Notes: generated by a model not told the origin, from the letters alone. DNA of 64,000 bases from Stenogyne calaminthoides (GCA_037126765.1 JBBCBC010000019.1:29596222-29660221); one strand, 5' to 3'; positions 44,560 through 58,135 are shown, counted from the first letter of the stretch. A program made the numbers and translations.

Positions 44560-47500
44560 TCAAGGTTGAACATTCCATAATATCTTCTTTTTAGCATCTC
44601 TCTCTTTAATGATATCCTGATTGTTCCCTCGTCAGCCCAAACCGAATGGAATATCGAGAAATTTCTTGAGCAATGGCTTTTTCATTCACACGTACCATTC
44701 TCCAAATTTCGAGGAGGGTAATACGGTATGGACCAGGCGGTTATCCGAACCTTTCCTTCATCCGCAAGGTTAATCTAGCCTTTTGAAGATACTTAGGATA
44801 GAAGGTCGAGATATAGTCAATGAAAAACTTCATTGTAGTCCGAGCTCCCTCTCCATTCTCTCGAAACATCATAATAGAACCAAAAAGTTCTTCTTTATCT
44901 CTTCCCATGCATCGCTGAGCCGGATTGCATCCATTTGTCAACATGCGCCATTTCTTTTTTTGTGTTCCCTCTCCTCTTGCTTAAGTAACCCGCTGAAACC
45001 ACTCCTTCTTCCACTTTCTTCCATCTTCTTTCCGATCACCGGAACTCCAGAGACGAAGTCGTAGGTTTCTTTGTTGCTCAATTTGGAGGACTTTTAGAGC
45101 ACTTCGGTATTGAAGACTTTCTTTTGTGCACAACCAGATTCTTCAATATCCAGATTAACTTCCTCCGAATCGCTTAGTGTTCTTAGCTTTTTTGGTTCAG
45201 TTCTCTTCAATTTCCACAATTTCTTTTGATGGGCAATTCTCCTCCACTGCTTGTTCCAATTCTTCCTCTACCACTTTCGGTTTATAGAAAGAACTTCAGA
45301 TTGTTTCTCCTCAAACCCCGAGTGTAGATCGACTTCTCCACCTTTCTTAAACTTCACTTCTCGTTGGCCTCTATTTCCTTCATGGCTTCATTAACGATTT
45401 TCTTTTTTCAACTTCCTTGATCGTCTTGCCTTTTTTAGAGTTTGATCCAATAATTTCATGAGATCAAGACCGGTCTTTTCCCTTCGATCCATACTCCGCA
45501 GAAGCCCGGAGAGTGTCAGGTCCATATGATATTGTTTTTACTAACACTCAACCTCCCCGCTTAACTGATCCTCGCCTCCTCGAGCCTTCTAAGGTGGTTC
45601 TTCACCACCGAGAATTGTTCGAAGATGAGCAAATCACTAGAGAGAGCTTCCTTGAACATATTCTCATTATCTTGGCATGAGCATTGAGCTCATCTCCTCA
45701 ACAACATTCTTTACCAAAGATCTCATTCTTCTCTCGCTTAATTTAGTTTTCTAGAGATTTGGCTTTGTTCTCGATTCGCTTTTTGTTTACTCTCAACTTT
45801 TGACCCTCCATCTTCTCTTCTAATCCTTCCATGGAGGTCACTTCCCACCATAGAGTTCCTGGTTGCACCAATTCAAGAAGAACTCAAGCTTTCAATCTTC
45901 TTATCCTGGTTGGCCACCTCCTCGATCCGAGCAAATTTGGTCGATTGCTCAACCTTTCTCCAACTTCTCCATCACAGGTGAGATCAATCTCAGAGTATAT
46001 CCGACCTGCTTTGTGTCTCGAGTCGGTCAGTTCAAATAAGTCTCATTCAACACGAAGCTTGATCAACTGGGGCTGCCTTCGATCAATCGATTCACCCCGA
46101 GCCTCGGGGTGTCCACACAGGCCTCGATCTGCGTATCGACATTCAGATTTAAAGATAGGTACTTGAAGAATCCCGCATAATTGTTAATAGTGCCAAAAGT
46201 TACCTCAAGGCTAACTTCACCGAGGATGTTCGACAAACAGGCTGTTCAAAGATCGCTTGAGTCTTTCTCCTTCCGAGATTGACTCATCATCCCCCTTGTT
46301 GGTCCCCATCCTCGAGATTTGTCTTTGAGCTCGGGGCACCAACTTCAGCAATCCTCCTCTCAGCACTTTCCTCTTAACCAACTCATCAAAGTCAGAGATT
46401 TTCATTCTGAGCTTGGTTTTCCTGAACCCTGAGAATTCAGTGAGAAAAAGTTGTTTCCTCGTTCCACCCCTCTTTCTGCTCCGAACGAATCCAATGTTGA
46501 GCATTTTAGGAAGAGTCCCGTCGAGGATGAAGGCCACAGACCTCAATCCCGAAGAAGATACCTTGAGGTCGCGGAATGAGCTCAAATTTGGTAGCGGGTC
46601 TAGAATGAACCGTTTCCCCTGCTTATTCGGGTCTCTTCACTTCACCCTTCTGAGCATCGGGCTCTCGTTCAAGGAAAGATCTCACGAAGGATCAGCGATA
46701 GATCACCAGAGCTCATCAATGTTTATCTCTCCTCGAGGTTCAAGAATATCTGAGGGTTAGGCAGCTCCTCGGTCCTGAATCTGACTTGGTTCCGGGAGTC
46801 TGAGCCGGGCACCGATCGGGAATCTGAGTTTGCTCTCGAGGACTGAGTGGGCACTAACCAGAACCGAGCATCTTCTGCGTCTGAGCCGCACTTCCTCGTA
46901 GGAATCCCGGAATTTTCTCGAGGTCTAAGGTCCTTGGAAAATTTCTGAGAAAAATATGTCATAACTTAGTGACGTCTCAAGAACCTCGAGAGAAGACTTG
47001 CTCCTCGGTTTGATCCAAGGGCCTTTGAGATAGCCCGAGCTAATACATGTAAAGGCGATTTATGAAAGATTTGGCTCTCGCTTGAATCTCCTCAAATTTC
47101 ACTCTCCTCCTCACCATCAAAGAGAACCACCATCATTTTGTGCTTTGGAGCCGTGGTCTTTGCTTCTTCAATTTATCACCCCGCTTTCTTTGGCCTCCAA
47201 CAAAAACCTTCCCCGGTTTGTTGGGTTTCTTCAAGAGCGGCAACAAGAATCGGGTGATTCCACCTTCTTCTTTTCTTCCCTTTTTGATGGTCCTCTTTGG
47301 CAAAGAATGGGCTTGAACATTACTTTGGACTTAGGGAAAGGAGTAGAGTTGACAAAGATATCCTCCTCCTTCCTCACATTTCCAAAATAAAAGCTATTTT
47401 GGTGGGCATGGAGGATCTTGCTTTTTGATCGATATTGAGCCATCCTCCCTTTTTATGACCTTGGCTTGCTCACTCACCACCTTGATCGTAGACATTTCAA

Positions 47501-48085
47501 CCAAATTGAAATCCTTGGTGGGTGAGTCCTCAATCGCCGCCATCAATCGGAGTTTGGGAGTGCTAAACCGCTTCAAAGATCCCGGATCGACTCATTATAC
47601 ACTTACTCACTATATCCATCAACACTCAGATTTTGGCCTCAAATGCCTTTTTATGTAAGGTCGCCTCAAACTTAACAGATTCTCGCAATCCTATCAAGAT
47701 ACTCTTGTTCCCGACCAACATATACAAAAAGTGGGATCATCTCCCCATCGCACAACTAAAAAACATCGCTTAAATTTCTTGGGACTATATACAACTCCCT
47801 AACAAAATCTATATACTTCGATGTATGCTCTAAGTGGCGACACAAAAATCTTGACTCAATATTATCATCCTCATCTATTTGCATATTAGAGACGAACTCT
47901 ATTACCTCATGAGAGTATTCTCGCCTCTCATGCCTGTCATGATTAGATTTGTCGCCTTCCGCTTAGCCGATCAAATGGAGCGCCTCTTCTTCGTTTTTAG
48001 CATTTGATGTACTCTCCAGAGATACAACGCTCTCATACCAAGGTTTATTGGTTTCGCCAATTTGTCGAAAAATGGTATAAGTCAT
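44560..48085 (-). pseudogene. Post-pol ORF of copia B (homologue of 21121-24600)
   Basis: On the minus strand it starts near 48085 (MTYTIF, compare MAPTIF in A). It keeps STPKLRLMAAIEDSPTKDFN (47570-47510), EEDIFVNSTPFPKSKVMFKP (about 47375-47310), KISDFDELVKRKV (about 46405-46370) and near the end MMFRENGEGARTTMKFFIDY (about 44870-44810) with ISTFYPKYLQKA just after. The order and spacing equal those of A, so the long downstream region is a conserved part of the family and not a random insertion. Frames are broken many times. Confidence 0.65.
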
Positions 48086-48769
48086 ATTGGGAATTTTGAA
48101 GGTTTAGGGTTTGAGAGACGAAGGTTTTCCGGGCAAAGGGATTTTATCTTGCAGAGGATTTTGGGAATGTTCAGGGTTTAAAAAAATGGCTTGAAATGGC
48201 TTCTCAAGGAATATATAGATCGATTTCGTGGGAAGTCGCATCGGTTTAATGAAAAACAATCTGTTGAGATTAATCGTCGATTAATCGGTATGAAGTAAAG
48301 GACGATCTTCCAAAAAGTAAGCCGCCATTTTAACCTCATTGGTAAATAAATTCAACAGAGCATTTAATGACTGTTGACCTTCCTTGGAATTTCAAAGATC
48401 CCGCCCAAAAACATTCTTCAGGTGTTTTGTATTTATTGCAAATGATTAATGAAGTTTCACTTAAGCAATAAATGAAGTCGCATGAAGTCATTACTTTTTC
48501 GCACTAATTTTCCTCTATCACCTTAATGAGTATCGACCTTGATAAAATGTCAAGATGATAATCGAAAAATCGAATGGGTTCAAGATGGTAATCGAGTAAT
48601 CGACCTTCAAGAATCCCGAGTTTCTCGAGACTCGGGGCCAAGATTTATTTTATCCCGAGTTTCAAGAGAATTACGAGAAAACTTCACGATCCGAAAACCT
48701 TCAATTTTTTCGATTTATTTTATACACCGACCCAACATCCCTAATTCAACCGATAGTTCCTCAAATCTT

Positions 48770-51700
48770 GATTCACCAAAGGTTTAGTCAAGATATCAAC
48801 TCTCTTTATCAAGATGAATTTTCTCCATCCTAATGTCCTTCTTCTCGACATGATCTCGGCGAAGTGATGTCCGAGATCCACATGCTTGCATCTAGTGTAC
48901 AATACCGGATTTTGCGAAAATAGCAATGGCACTATTATTGTCACAAAATATTGGTACTTCATCGGCTACAACCTTATAATCCATTAATTGTTGTATCGAG
49001 CCAAAGAATTTGAGCACAAAGCCTTCCTCGCAGCCCATGTATTCAAATTTCAAGAAGATCGTTGCTACTTAAGGCCTGCTTTTTCTAAAACCAAGATATC
49101 ACCATTTCCAAGAAATTGACAAGTTCCTCAGAGTGGACTTCCTACAATTCTACAACCTCCATAATCGAGATCTCGAGTAACCAGCTAATTCAAGGTTATC
49201 ATCACCGATACCATAATCCTCTATTCATCGTGCCCTTAAGATACTTCAAGATCTTTTGGCGACCTCCATGTGACTAAATTTTTAGGATTAGCTTGGTATC
49301 TTGCACATATCCCAACAAAGAAATGTTATATCCTACTTACTTGTCATGGAGATAGAAGCAATGATCCATCTTATAATCAAGTTAGTATTCATGGGAATCT
49401 AGAATTCATGGGAATCCTAATCGCATTCACACCATATTTGGCAATCGATCTCTGGTGTACTTTTGCCGTTGATGAAGATTTCTTCCTTTGATTGTTTCAC
49501 TTGAAGACCTAGAAAGAAATTCATCTCCCACATCATGTACATCTCAAATTTGCCTTTCATCGGTAGAAAAAACTTTTCACACAACCGATGATTTGGAGAT
49601 CCAAAAATGATGTCATCAACATATATCCGAACTAGTAAGATATCTTCCCCATCTTCTATCCCTAACAAGTTTCTATCAATAGCCTTTGACAAAACCATGG
49701 TCAAGAAGAAAACCGAGAAAGAGTATCATACCATGCTCTTGGTGCTTGCTTAAGACCATACAAGGCTTTTTATGAGCCCAGAACTTGGTCATTCTGCTCA
49801 AAACCGTGAGGTTGTTCCACATAAACCTCTTTCTTTAAGCACACCGCTCGAAATGCACTTTTCACATCCATTTGAAAGATTGTGAACTTCATGTGGGCAA
49901 CATATGCAAGAAACAATCATGGCTTCTAGTCTTGCAAACAGCAAAGGTTTCATCATAATCCAAGCCTTTTCGAATAACCTTGTGCAACTAAATTTTTGCT
50001 TTGTTTCTTACAATGTTGTTATTCTCATCTCTTTTTATTCTTAAATACCCACTTGGTTCCAATAACATTGTGCCTTTCGTGTCTATCCACTAGCTCCTAT
50101 ACTTCATTCATTGAGAATTGATTCACTTCATCTTGCATAACAAGAATCCAATGAGAATCTTGTAGAGCTTCTTCAATCTCAAAGAGTTTCTTTCTTTGAT
50201 AGGAAGCAGAATAGTGCACTCTCACCATGGAACCTTCTTGTTTTGACACCTTCGCCAGATCACCCACAACTGACTTGTAGGATGACTATCTAACCATCTT
50301 CTTCTAGATGTTCCCCTTCAATAAGATCCTCAACATTTGAAATGTTAGGTTCTTCGCTTAGTTCAATAAACTCAGGAACAATGTAAAAGAGAAAGGGAAT
50401 CATCTTCCTCGTGGAAATTTATTCGCAACATTGTCGAGACATTTGTTCCCTTTTGGTTGATAGATTCGTAATTTGCCTCACCGTGACCACATCTTCATTG
50501 GCATTACATACCCGAAGTCCAATCGTGTCTGCTCGATTGGTCGCCTTTGGTGTGTTGGCTTTCCGAGTCTCACCATCCCGAGTTCCATCCTCGAACTTTT
50601 TATCTCGAGTCCGAGTCACCCAATCATAGATAGTGACCGCTTTCTTTTTTTTCATGTTCAATGGATGATTTGCCATTCTTTTTCAAAGCTTAACTGTAAT
50701 TCTCTTGGTCAGGCATCATGTTCCTGCTTTTTTCAACACAAGTTGATTCATAAAAAACAACATGAGGTGTTTCTCCACAATATGAGTCCTATAGCTTGAA
50801 ACTCGAAGTTTTATCGACTTCGTAATATCCTAAGAATATTCCTTCATCGCCTTTGCTATCAAATGTTTTCAACTCGATCTTTACCATTATTGTGTATGAA
50901 ACACTTGCAACCAAACACACGAAAAGAAAAAACAAGAGGCTTCCTTTCATTCCAAAGCTCAGATGGTGTTTTTGCCTTGACTCTTGGTTAAGATGGATCT
51001 GTTTTGGAGAATAGCATGCAAAGGTTGATAAATTTCAAATTTCAAAAATTTTTTAAATATCGCCTTCAAATATCATTGTCCTTAAGTAAACTTCTTTTAG
51101 AGTCATGTTCCTTCTTTCAAGAACACCATTTTGTTGAGGGGTCCTTGCACCGATGTTTCATGAGTAATTCCATTTGGTCGCATAATAATCGATATAATAT
51201 GGTTTATAAATTCAGCCCTTTGTCGATCCGATTTTGACCACACTCGTGTTCTTCTCAATATCGAGCCTTTTCAAGAACTCAGTACTTTTTTATCCGAGTC
51301 TCTTTCATCGAAAGAATATGACCTAAGTATATCTTGAGTAGTCATCAACTACTACGAGTGTATATTTCCGCCATTAGTGCTTTCATCGTGTTATTTTGGA
51401 CCAAAAAGATCCATATGCAACAACCAAGTATTCTCTCAAAGAGAAACATCTACTTTGCTTTTAAATGATGCTCTAATTTGTTTTCCTTTTCGCACGCATC
51501 ACAAACATGTTCCTTATCAACACTTCATTAGGCAACCATCTCACAAGAGCTAATCTTGCAAGTTTATTCAGGTTTTGAAATTCAGGTGATTCATTCTTTA
51601 TGCCATAACCAACCGGGTATCTCGTGGAACTTTTTGCAACCAAACATGTATCTTTAGGATCCAACTCCAATCGCCAAGATACACATTTCCTTTCTAGTAC

Positions 51701-52250
51701 CAACAAGAATATTTTCTCGTGATATATCATCTTTCACATAACATAAGTTCTTTGAGAACTCAACATTAAATCCCTTATCACGGAATTGGCTTATTGAAAG
51801 CAAATTATGCTTCAATCCAGATACATATGAAACACCATGGATATGAACCGAGTTGATTTCCAAAGTTCCATATCCTTCACCGTCTTTGAGTTATCTCCAA
51901 ATGTGATCCGAGGGCCTCTTTGTTCAACATAGTCATCGAGTATCTCGCTGAACTCTGCATATGTCTTGAGCATCCACGTCAAGATACCATACAAATAGGG
52001 GGCCTTTTCATTTCCACTCATCGCTGCTATGTGATCTTCAATCGCCTTAGTGCCTTTGTTTTCCTCCCAAAAATGTGATCAATTCTTAGGTACCCAATTT
52101 GGTAGGGTCCTACAAGGTTAGTCAGACCTTCGAATCCAAATCACCGACAACTCTAATCACTTTAGAGTGGCTGATCTGCCTTCCATAAACATCTACATAC
52201 ACATTTACTACTCGGTGCCTTAGTAGTTTCCTCATATTTGTGCTAGCTTT
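48770..52250 (-). pseudogene. pol: copia B pol
   Basis: On the minus strand in order: protease region with YLD followed by a broken DSG (about 51990), GVSYVSGLKHNLLSISQFRD (51835-51770); integrase with the WHK motif near 51605 and RLALVRWLPNEV (about 51560); reverse transcriptase with KWVFKNKR-like residues (about 50060-50030), a YVDDIIFGSPNH catalytic motif (about 49630-49590) and MNFFLGLQVKQSKEEIFING (about 49530-49470); and a degenerate RNase H (about 48990-49270). The pol end TKPLVNQDL (48790) matches that of A. All regions carry frameshifts. Confidence 0.8.
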
Positions 52251-53429
52251 AGCATGAACATGAGCCTTAGAGTTTTTCTTTGGGTACATGCCTTTTGTTC
52301 AGATTGCTTTGGCTTTTGTGCAATTGGTCCGAATCTTTGTTGACTTCGGTTCGTGTAACCTTTACCCCAGGGCAAGTGGGGTTTAGGTTGTCTCAGATCG
52401 AAATTGGGGTCTTTCAAGATATCGATGACTTAGTCTCTTCTGGCTGAGAATGTCTCTCACGAAAGTGTTTCTCTTCCGAAGATTCCTCCGATGGTTCAAA
52501 AGAGATCCTTTCAGTTTGCATTCTTAGCCCGAGGCTTCAAGTAGTTGCTCGAATTTTTCTCATCGAAAGTGCTCGTGTTTTCTAGCCTTTACCTGAGGTT
52601 TGGGCTTTCTTACCTGATCATTCAGTTTTACTGGAACCATAGGTCCTTTTCCCTTGTCTAACACCTTGGGCATTTCTTCAGTTTGAAGTGTAGGTGCCAC
52701 TGGTTTAACAAAGATTGTCTTCTTGCTACTTGATGCAAAGATTTAGATGACCTTTGTGACGTTCCCCCGAATGTATCCCAATCCAGATTTTATAGTGGCA
52801 GATCTCCGATAACTCAATTTCATCTATTACTTTAGATGCAAGATTCAATAGAGTTAGCTTCTTCTCACAAGACTATCCTCACAATTCTAGAGTTTCACGC
52901 TTCTCGAGAGGTCATTGAACTTAGTTCGATCACCGAATCTCTTCAAATTGGATTTCTAGCTTTTCGCTTAGGGTCACTATCAACTTCTCTTTCTTCTCGA
53001 GAGTTGTACTTTCGTAACATCCACCATCAAGAGTCCCATTAGTTGAGAAGTGATTTTAGTATTGCTAGAGTCTTTCCATTTATTTTCAGATTTTTCTTTA
53101 TATTCTCGCTTTGAAGTTTCATTTAGCAGCTTCAGAAAACAACATAATCCTTCATCGACTCTCAAAAGCATCCATCAGTCAAACCGACCACATACAGATG
53201 GAACTTGATAACTCTTGTGCTAGTGTAGGAGCAACAACAGAGAAAGAAGAGTTTACCTCCCGAATGGCCATTAGACAGAGATCATCACTTTCACCGTGTC
53301 GAGAATATTTCATCCAAGAGCTAGATCCTTCCTCGTATCGTGTTCTTCTTCCGCAACCATGGCCTTTCTTTGCCAGAGAACTTCTTGTCTCTTTTAGCTT
53401 TGTCTTTTCTTCTCTCCTTAAGACTCAGG

Positions 53430-54465
53430 TCCGGACAATCATATCGAAGTGACCTTTCTTTTCGCAATTGTAGCATCTGCTGCATCATCATCCCGATCAC
53501 TTTCTTCTTTCGACTTGAGTCCTTCCTTTTGATGAAGATCCTTCAGTTTTCGTGTCCTTTTTCTTCTCACTTGATTTGTCCTCGACTTTCTTCCGCACCC
53601 GTGATTCTTGTAATAGTTTTTGTATTTTCCATATCGACTATTAAGTCTTTCAAACCTCCTTGCCATTAGTGCTAGCTTATCTTCAAGCTCATCCCGATTC
53701 TTAGCAAGGAGTTCTCGCACTTTCTAGTTTTACATGTTTTTATCCTCGCTTTGAAAGCCACATTTTTACTAGATGATGAATCATCTTTGTCACACCTTTT
53801 TTTAGATTTCTTATCAATTACAAACTCATAGGCCTTCAAATTTTAGAGAAGACTTGTTGATATGGCATTGAATTAATGTTTTTGGTGTTTTCAATCACCA
53901 ATCGCATGTATATCCCATTTCTTAGAAAGACCTCTAAAAATTTTCAATGCAACTTCTCTATGTGGATATTTCTTTCCCAAGTGCATTTAGATCATTCATA
54001 ATGCTAGTGAATCTGACTTCCAATTTGTCTATAGATTCACCTTCTTCCATTTCAAAAACTATCAAACTTTCCAATTGCAATCGAAAGTTTGTTTTCCTTG
54101 ATATGATATGTGCTCTTGCACATTATCACTAGTGTATCCCAAATTTCTTTTTAGCAAGATACAATGAGAAATCATTCCCATCACACCATCATCAATTGTA
54201 TCAGATAGTGTGTCTTTAGCAATATAGTCTAGATTGACTAACTTCCTCTCCTCGAGTCGAGTCACTTGGTCATCGACTTAGGAAATTCTCGCCTTCAGAT
54301 CATTTCTCTCATTTTCTGCTCCTCTAGATTCACCACAAGAATTGGAATGACCCTTTAGAGACCACTCTCCACATACGCTCATGTTTAGAATACGTGAGCC
54401 CCGCATTCTCGGTCTCCATAAATCATAGTTCTCACAGAGAACATGGGAAGTTTCTTAGAAGACAT
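53430..54465 (-). pseudogene. gag: copia B gag
   Basis: The minus strand starts at ATG 54465 (MSSKKLPMFS). RKLVNLDYIAKDTL (about 54250-54210), GVMGMISHC, FDSFEMEEGESID-like residues near 54040, LMARRFERLNSRYGKYKNYY (about 53670-53610) and a CYNCEKKGHF zinc-knuckle start (about 53483-53455) follow gag of A. The last knuckle Cys is lost from the frame. Arrangement and length match A. Confidence 0.75.
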
Positions 54466-54588
54466 TTTGTCTCGAGTCTTTAAGAATTCAAAGAAATAAG
54501 ATCGATTCGGATAGACCACAAGTATTTTAGCAAATAAGACTTTGGTCAACAAAGCAGTGGTCAAGTTGAACCACCGCCCGATACTACT

Positions 54589-56423
54589 TGTTGGTCCCTG
54601 CAAAACGAAGTCTTACACGATATGGGGGGGAATACACGTGTTCAGTGTTTTTAAAACTTTTCTTTTCGAGGTCACTGGGTCGTTGTTCCTCGATGATTTG
54701 GTCCTCGAAAGCACAAATCGCCGAGTGAAAGTAAGTTCAAGATTTGATAACTATCCGTTCCCAACTACTCGGATGTGAGAATGATTGGCCCTAAGTTTAT
54801 ACTGCTTTTATGCTTTTGTTCTAGCTTACCTTCCTTTTAATGGAATAAGTTTATACCGTGATTCGTTTTATGCAACTTCATTAGGATTGATTCCAATCAA
54901 TGTCGCTTCAAAATTGATTCCAACCTCAATTTCAAAATATATGCAAAAAATATAATCAAAGCAAAATAGAAAGCAAAGAACACAACAATTTATAAAGTGG
55001 TTCGAGACTCAAGCTCCCTACGCCCACTCTCTCCGATCTCTTCGAGAAATTCACTAATCACCTCCTAAGGTTTTCTCGACTACCTCAGTAGTTTACTAAC
55101 CTTTCTATTTTGAGCTTTCGCTACCTCCTCAGTTTTACTAACTCAAAACACACACAAGCTTCTTGTCTATCCAAGATAGATTACCCACTTATTCTCTCTG
55201 AGCTTTCTCGACTACCTCAATGTAGTTTACTAACTCTTTATAACTCCAATCTCACCAACAATCACACTCAAACTACCTTACAAAGGGTTTGGGGTTTCTT
55301 GGTTGGCTTCCAACTAGGATGAGATATCCTTTACAATAAAGAACAATGCAAAGGCTAGATATCTCGACTAAGCTTTGATATATCTTATCAAGCTAGGCTT
55401 AGTGGAATGAGCTCTCTTCGATTTAAAGCACTTGGGAAATTCTTGGGTTTTCGAAAGTGCTTCAACTTGCAATAATAAGTTTGAGCTCTTGAGTTGCTTA
55501 CAAATTGCGCCAGAACCTTCATTTAGATGGTCACAAGTATTTATAGGCATACACCAAGGTCACTCTTGAAAACTATCCGCTGAAGAGATAGATTCGTGAG
55601 TTTCCTCTATGGTGTGTGATGAATGGCCATATTTAGGGTTTTAGACTCTTCTAGCACGTTTTTAAAATAGCCTTTCATGTAGCCGGTGGCCAACACTTTT
55701 TGCAATCGAACTTAGTACTTCTAACATCTTTCAAAGGACTGTCATTGCCAATGTCAAGAATGCATCAGGTCAGTTTTCTTTTTTTTACTTTTTGTCTCCG
55801 CTTAAAGGTAGATTAACCCTAACGACTTTTTTTTGGTTACTATCTCGAAAGTGATATAACCTTAACAACACTTTGTCTTAGTTCCTTTTGTCCCATTTTG
55901 AATGTCTTGGGCAATATCTATTTTTCTAAGGAATCGCGTTTTTCTCAAGATTGCATCCTTCGATAGATATTTTCAAAATACTCGAACATTCAGTTTATAT
56001 CGAGCATTCAAGATATTACCGAAGTCTTCGAGAATTATCGTGGCTTCTTCGAGTTTTTACTTCGTGTCTTCGTGGTCTTCTTCGAGTCTTCGTGGTCTTC
56101 GAAGTCTTCACAGATATATCGACCGATATATCGAGTCTTAATGTCGAAGTCTTCTCAAATATATCGAATCATAGCTCTCGTTTCACCGAAGTTCGCTTTC
56201 CGCTTTCACCGAAGTCTTCAATTTCGCCATCAAAACTTCGCTTTCTTAAAACTTACCATCTTCTAACCTATCGAATCTAACCCGATCTATATCTCACCGA
56301 CTATACATTTTCGCAGATAACATCCTCAATACTCTAAGACCGAATCATGACTCAACTATCAAGATTATTCTAACATGTAGGATCTAATCAAAAATCAATA
56401 TTTATTAAATTCATCTCCCAACA
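54589..56423 (-). repeat. 5' LTR of copia B
   Basis: 1835 bp. On the plus strand it begins TGTTGGTCCCTGCAAAAC and ends CATCTCCCAACA. TATA complement at 55538-55545; tandem units at 55075-55220; GAAGTCTTC-type repeats at 56040-56220. Confidence 0.88.
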
Positions 56424-58135
56424 ATATTGTATTCCAAGAATAATTATCTTCCATAAAATCTTTCCAAGAAAAATATCTTTTCTTTCTTTTCTTGCAATTT
56501 TCAAAATTAATAGAAAAAATTAGGCAACAAATTATTATTTTTATTTTAATCACCTTTTCATTAATGGACTCATGTTGGGCTACTTGAGGGCCTTTTAGGA
56601 GAATTAAGATTGACCTCCCAATGGGCTCAAATTCCAATATTAAGCCACAATATTATTCAAATTCATTAATATTAATTTATTCCACTATAAAATTAATATC
56701 AGACTATCCATCTTAATCCATATTACGATAATATGGCTCCTTGCTATTATTTCCCGTATAAAGATTATTTTGTCCATTAATTAATTAAGCCACTGAATGC
56801 TCTAAATTAATTAACATATTTTTCCTTGGAGTAAAGACAACTCAACATTATTATCCATACCTGAAACAAATTCCGCTTGCAAGATTTAGTATGATAAAAC
56901 TTCTGAGTCCACCAAGGGGACAAATCAAACGAGACTTTCCTCGTACATGTTTTTCTGTATTAAATCTTAGTAATTGTTATGTAATTAATAATATTGCCCA
57001 AAATATAAAGTATAGAATCACTATTTGATTCTAAACCAAACATAGATCAATACAATAAATATTAATTACACACAATCCTATTTAAAGGATAGAGATTAAG
57101 AAATCAATAACCAACTGAGGTCTAATTCTTCATCCCGTAAGTCAGTACGGAATAATTTATCCTCTATGTAGGTCCGTTTCAGCGCATCATAATGCACTAG
57201 TGTAATCCCTTGGTCAAGACAAGCCAATCTGAGATTTACACATCAACCTATATCAACGGAGTGTTCAATTCCATCTAGGTTGTGAAGATGTACTTATTTA
57301 CATGGAACTGTTAATGTGATCTTCTGTGATCGAGTATCACCACATTAACTACAATGCAATATGTACTAACATTGAATGATTTGCAATAAATAAATAACAT
57401 TCATTCATATTTAAAGTAACAGTGATAATAAGATTTATTCTCAGTAAATAAGTGATAAATTCAGTCTCTTATACAAAGTAAAAACATACTTTCAGGTATA
57501 ACCCCAACAAGGAGATTACTGGAGAAGGAGGTGGTGAATAGTGCGATCACAAGATCGTAGGATTACTTGGCGATCCATCCGTCAGAAATTGAAACCATAC
57601 GATTACCATGACAAAGGTGGATGCCGAGGCGTAGACAATTGAAGCTTAATACAAATGCTTCTCTTCGACCGCCTTGATTCTTATACCGCATTCGCGCAGG
57701 TGAGAGGGGCAAGTGAGATGGTGTTTCGAGGGGCAATGTGATACAATTGTGGTGGATGTTGCGAAGCTTGCGCGGTGAGGCGGGGATGGAATTCACCCCA
57801 GATAATTACATTCGTGATCTCATTGGAGTCTCGATGCTCAACTTGTGGTCTATGCCTTGCTTTTTATCCGAGGTAAGATCTTAGTTATGTAAGGGACGAT
57901 TGTTCGTGATATTAGAGATTTGGTCGTTGCTTTTGATAGTGTGTTCTTTGCTCAATTAGGAGAGACGAAACTTTTATGGCTCATTTGGTTGCATCTTTTG
58001 CTTTTACATCATTATCGCTTTTTCTCGATCCTCGATCCTTGTTCTCGATCATATTATTATTGCTAATGTGGAAGCCAATTTCCGTCTTAATACTATATAT
58101 CTTTTTTTCCCGTAAAAAATAAAAATAAAATGATA

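Larger units (their letters stand above)
42112..56423 (-). mobile_element. Copia element B, same family as A, 14.3 kb
   Basis: A full-length element in reverse orientation. The 5' LTR is 54589-56423 and the 3' LTR is 42112-44139. The target duplication is ATATT at 42107-42111 and 56424-56428. The PBS complement GCCCGATACTAC lies at 54576-54587. Gag, pol and the post-pol region follow in the order of element A, at similar spacing. The outermost G of the 3' LTR terminus is A (TATTGG instead of TGTTGG), and the polypurine tract has lost its G run. Coding regions are more broken than in A, and no frame exceeds about 110 codons. Confidence 0.88.
41519..57509 (-). mobile_element. Solo LTR of a second retroelement family, split by copia B
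   Basis: The parts 41519-42111 and 56424-57509 together reproduce, in reverse, the 1716-bp LTR at 60013-61728: TGTTRGGGTTATACYTGAAA at the LTR start and ATAATTTCCYWACA at its end. LINE sequence borders it on both sides, so it is a solo LTR in the LINE. The flanks GAGAG and AGGAG are not an exact duplication. Copia B inserted at its ATATT. Confidence 0.75.
37845..58135 (+). mobile_element. L1-type LINE, 5'-truncated, in three pieces
   Basis: The pieces are 37845-38608, 40179-41518 and 57510-58135. Piece 1 encodes reverse transcriptase: KALFQMHP and a degraded APGPDGMSAIFYQK (37850-37915), KIKNPSSPMDF..ISLCNV (38015), ITKTIANRLK (38088), a degraded YAFKLDMSKAYDRVD (about 38250-38290), and the catalytic FVDD (38573-38584). 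Piece 2 continues with SKSDIMF (about 40260), DWKSKTLSRCG, ALIARFLWGQNDEKRVHRP and a zinc-binding RVT-associated region (about 41190-41350). Piece 3 carries a C-terminal RNase H-like domain (KLNTNASL near 57640; FMAHLVASFAF near 57975) and ends in an A-rich tail at about 58110. Many stops show it is old. It is split by two solo LTRs. Confidence 0.8.
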
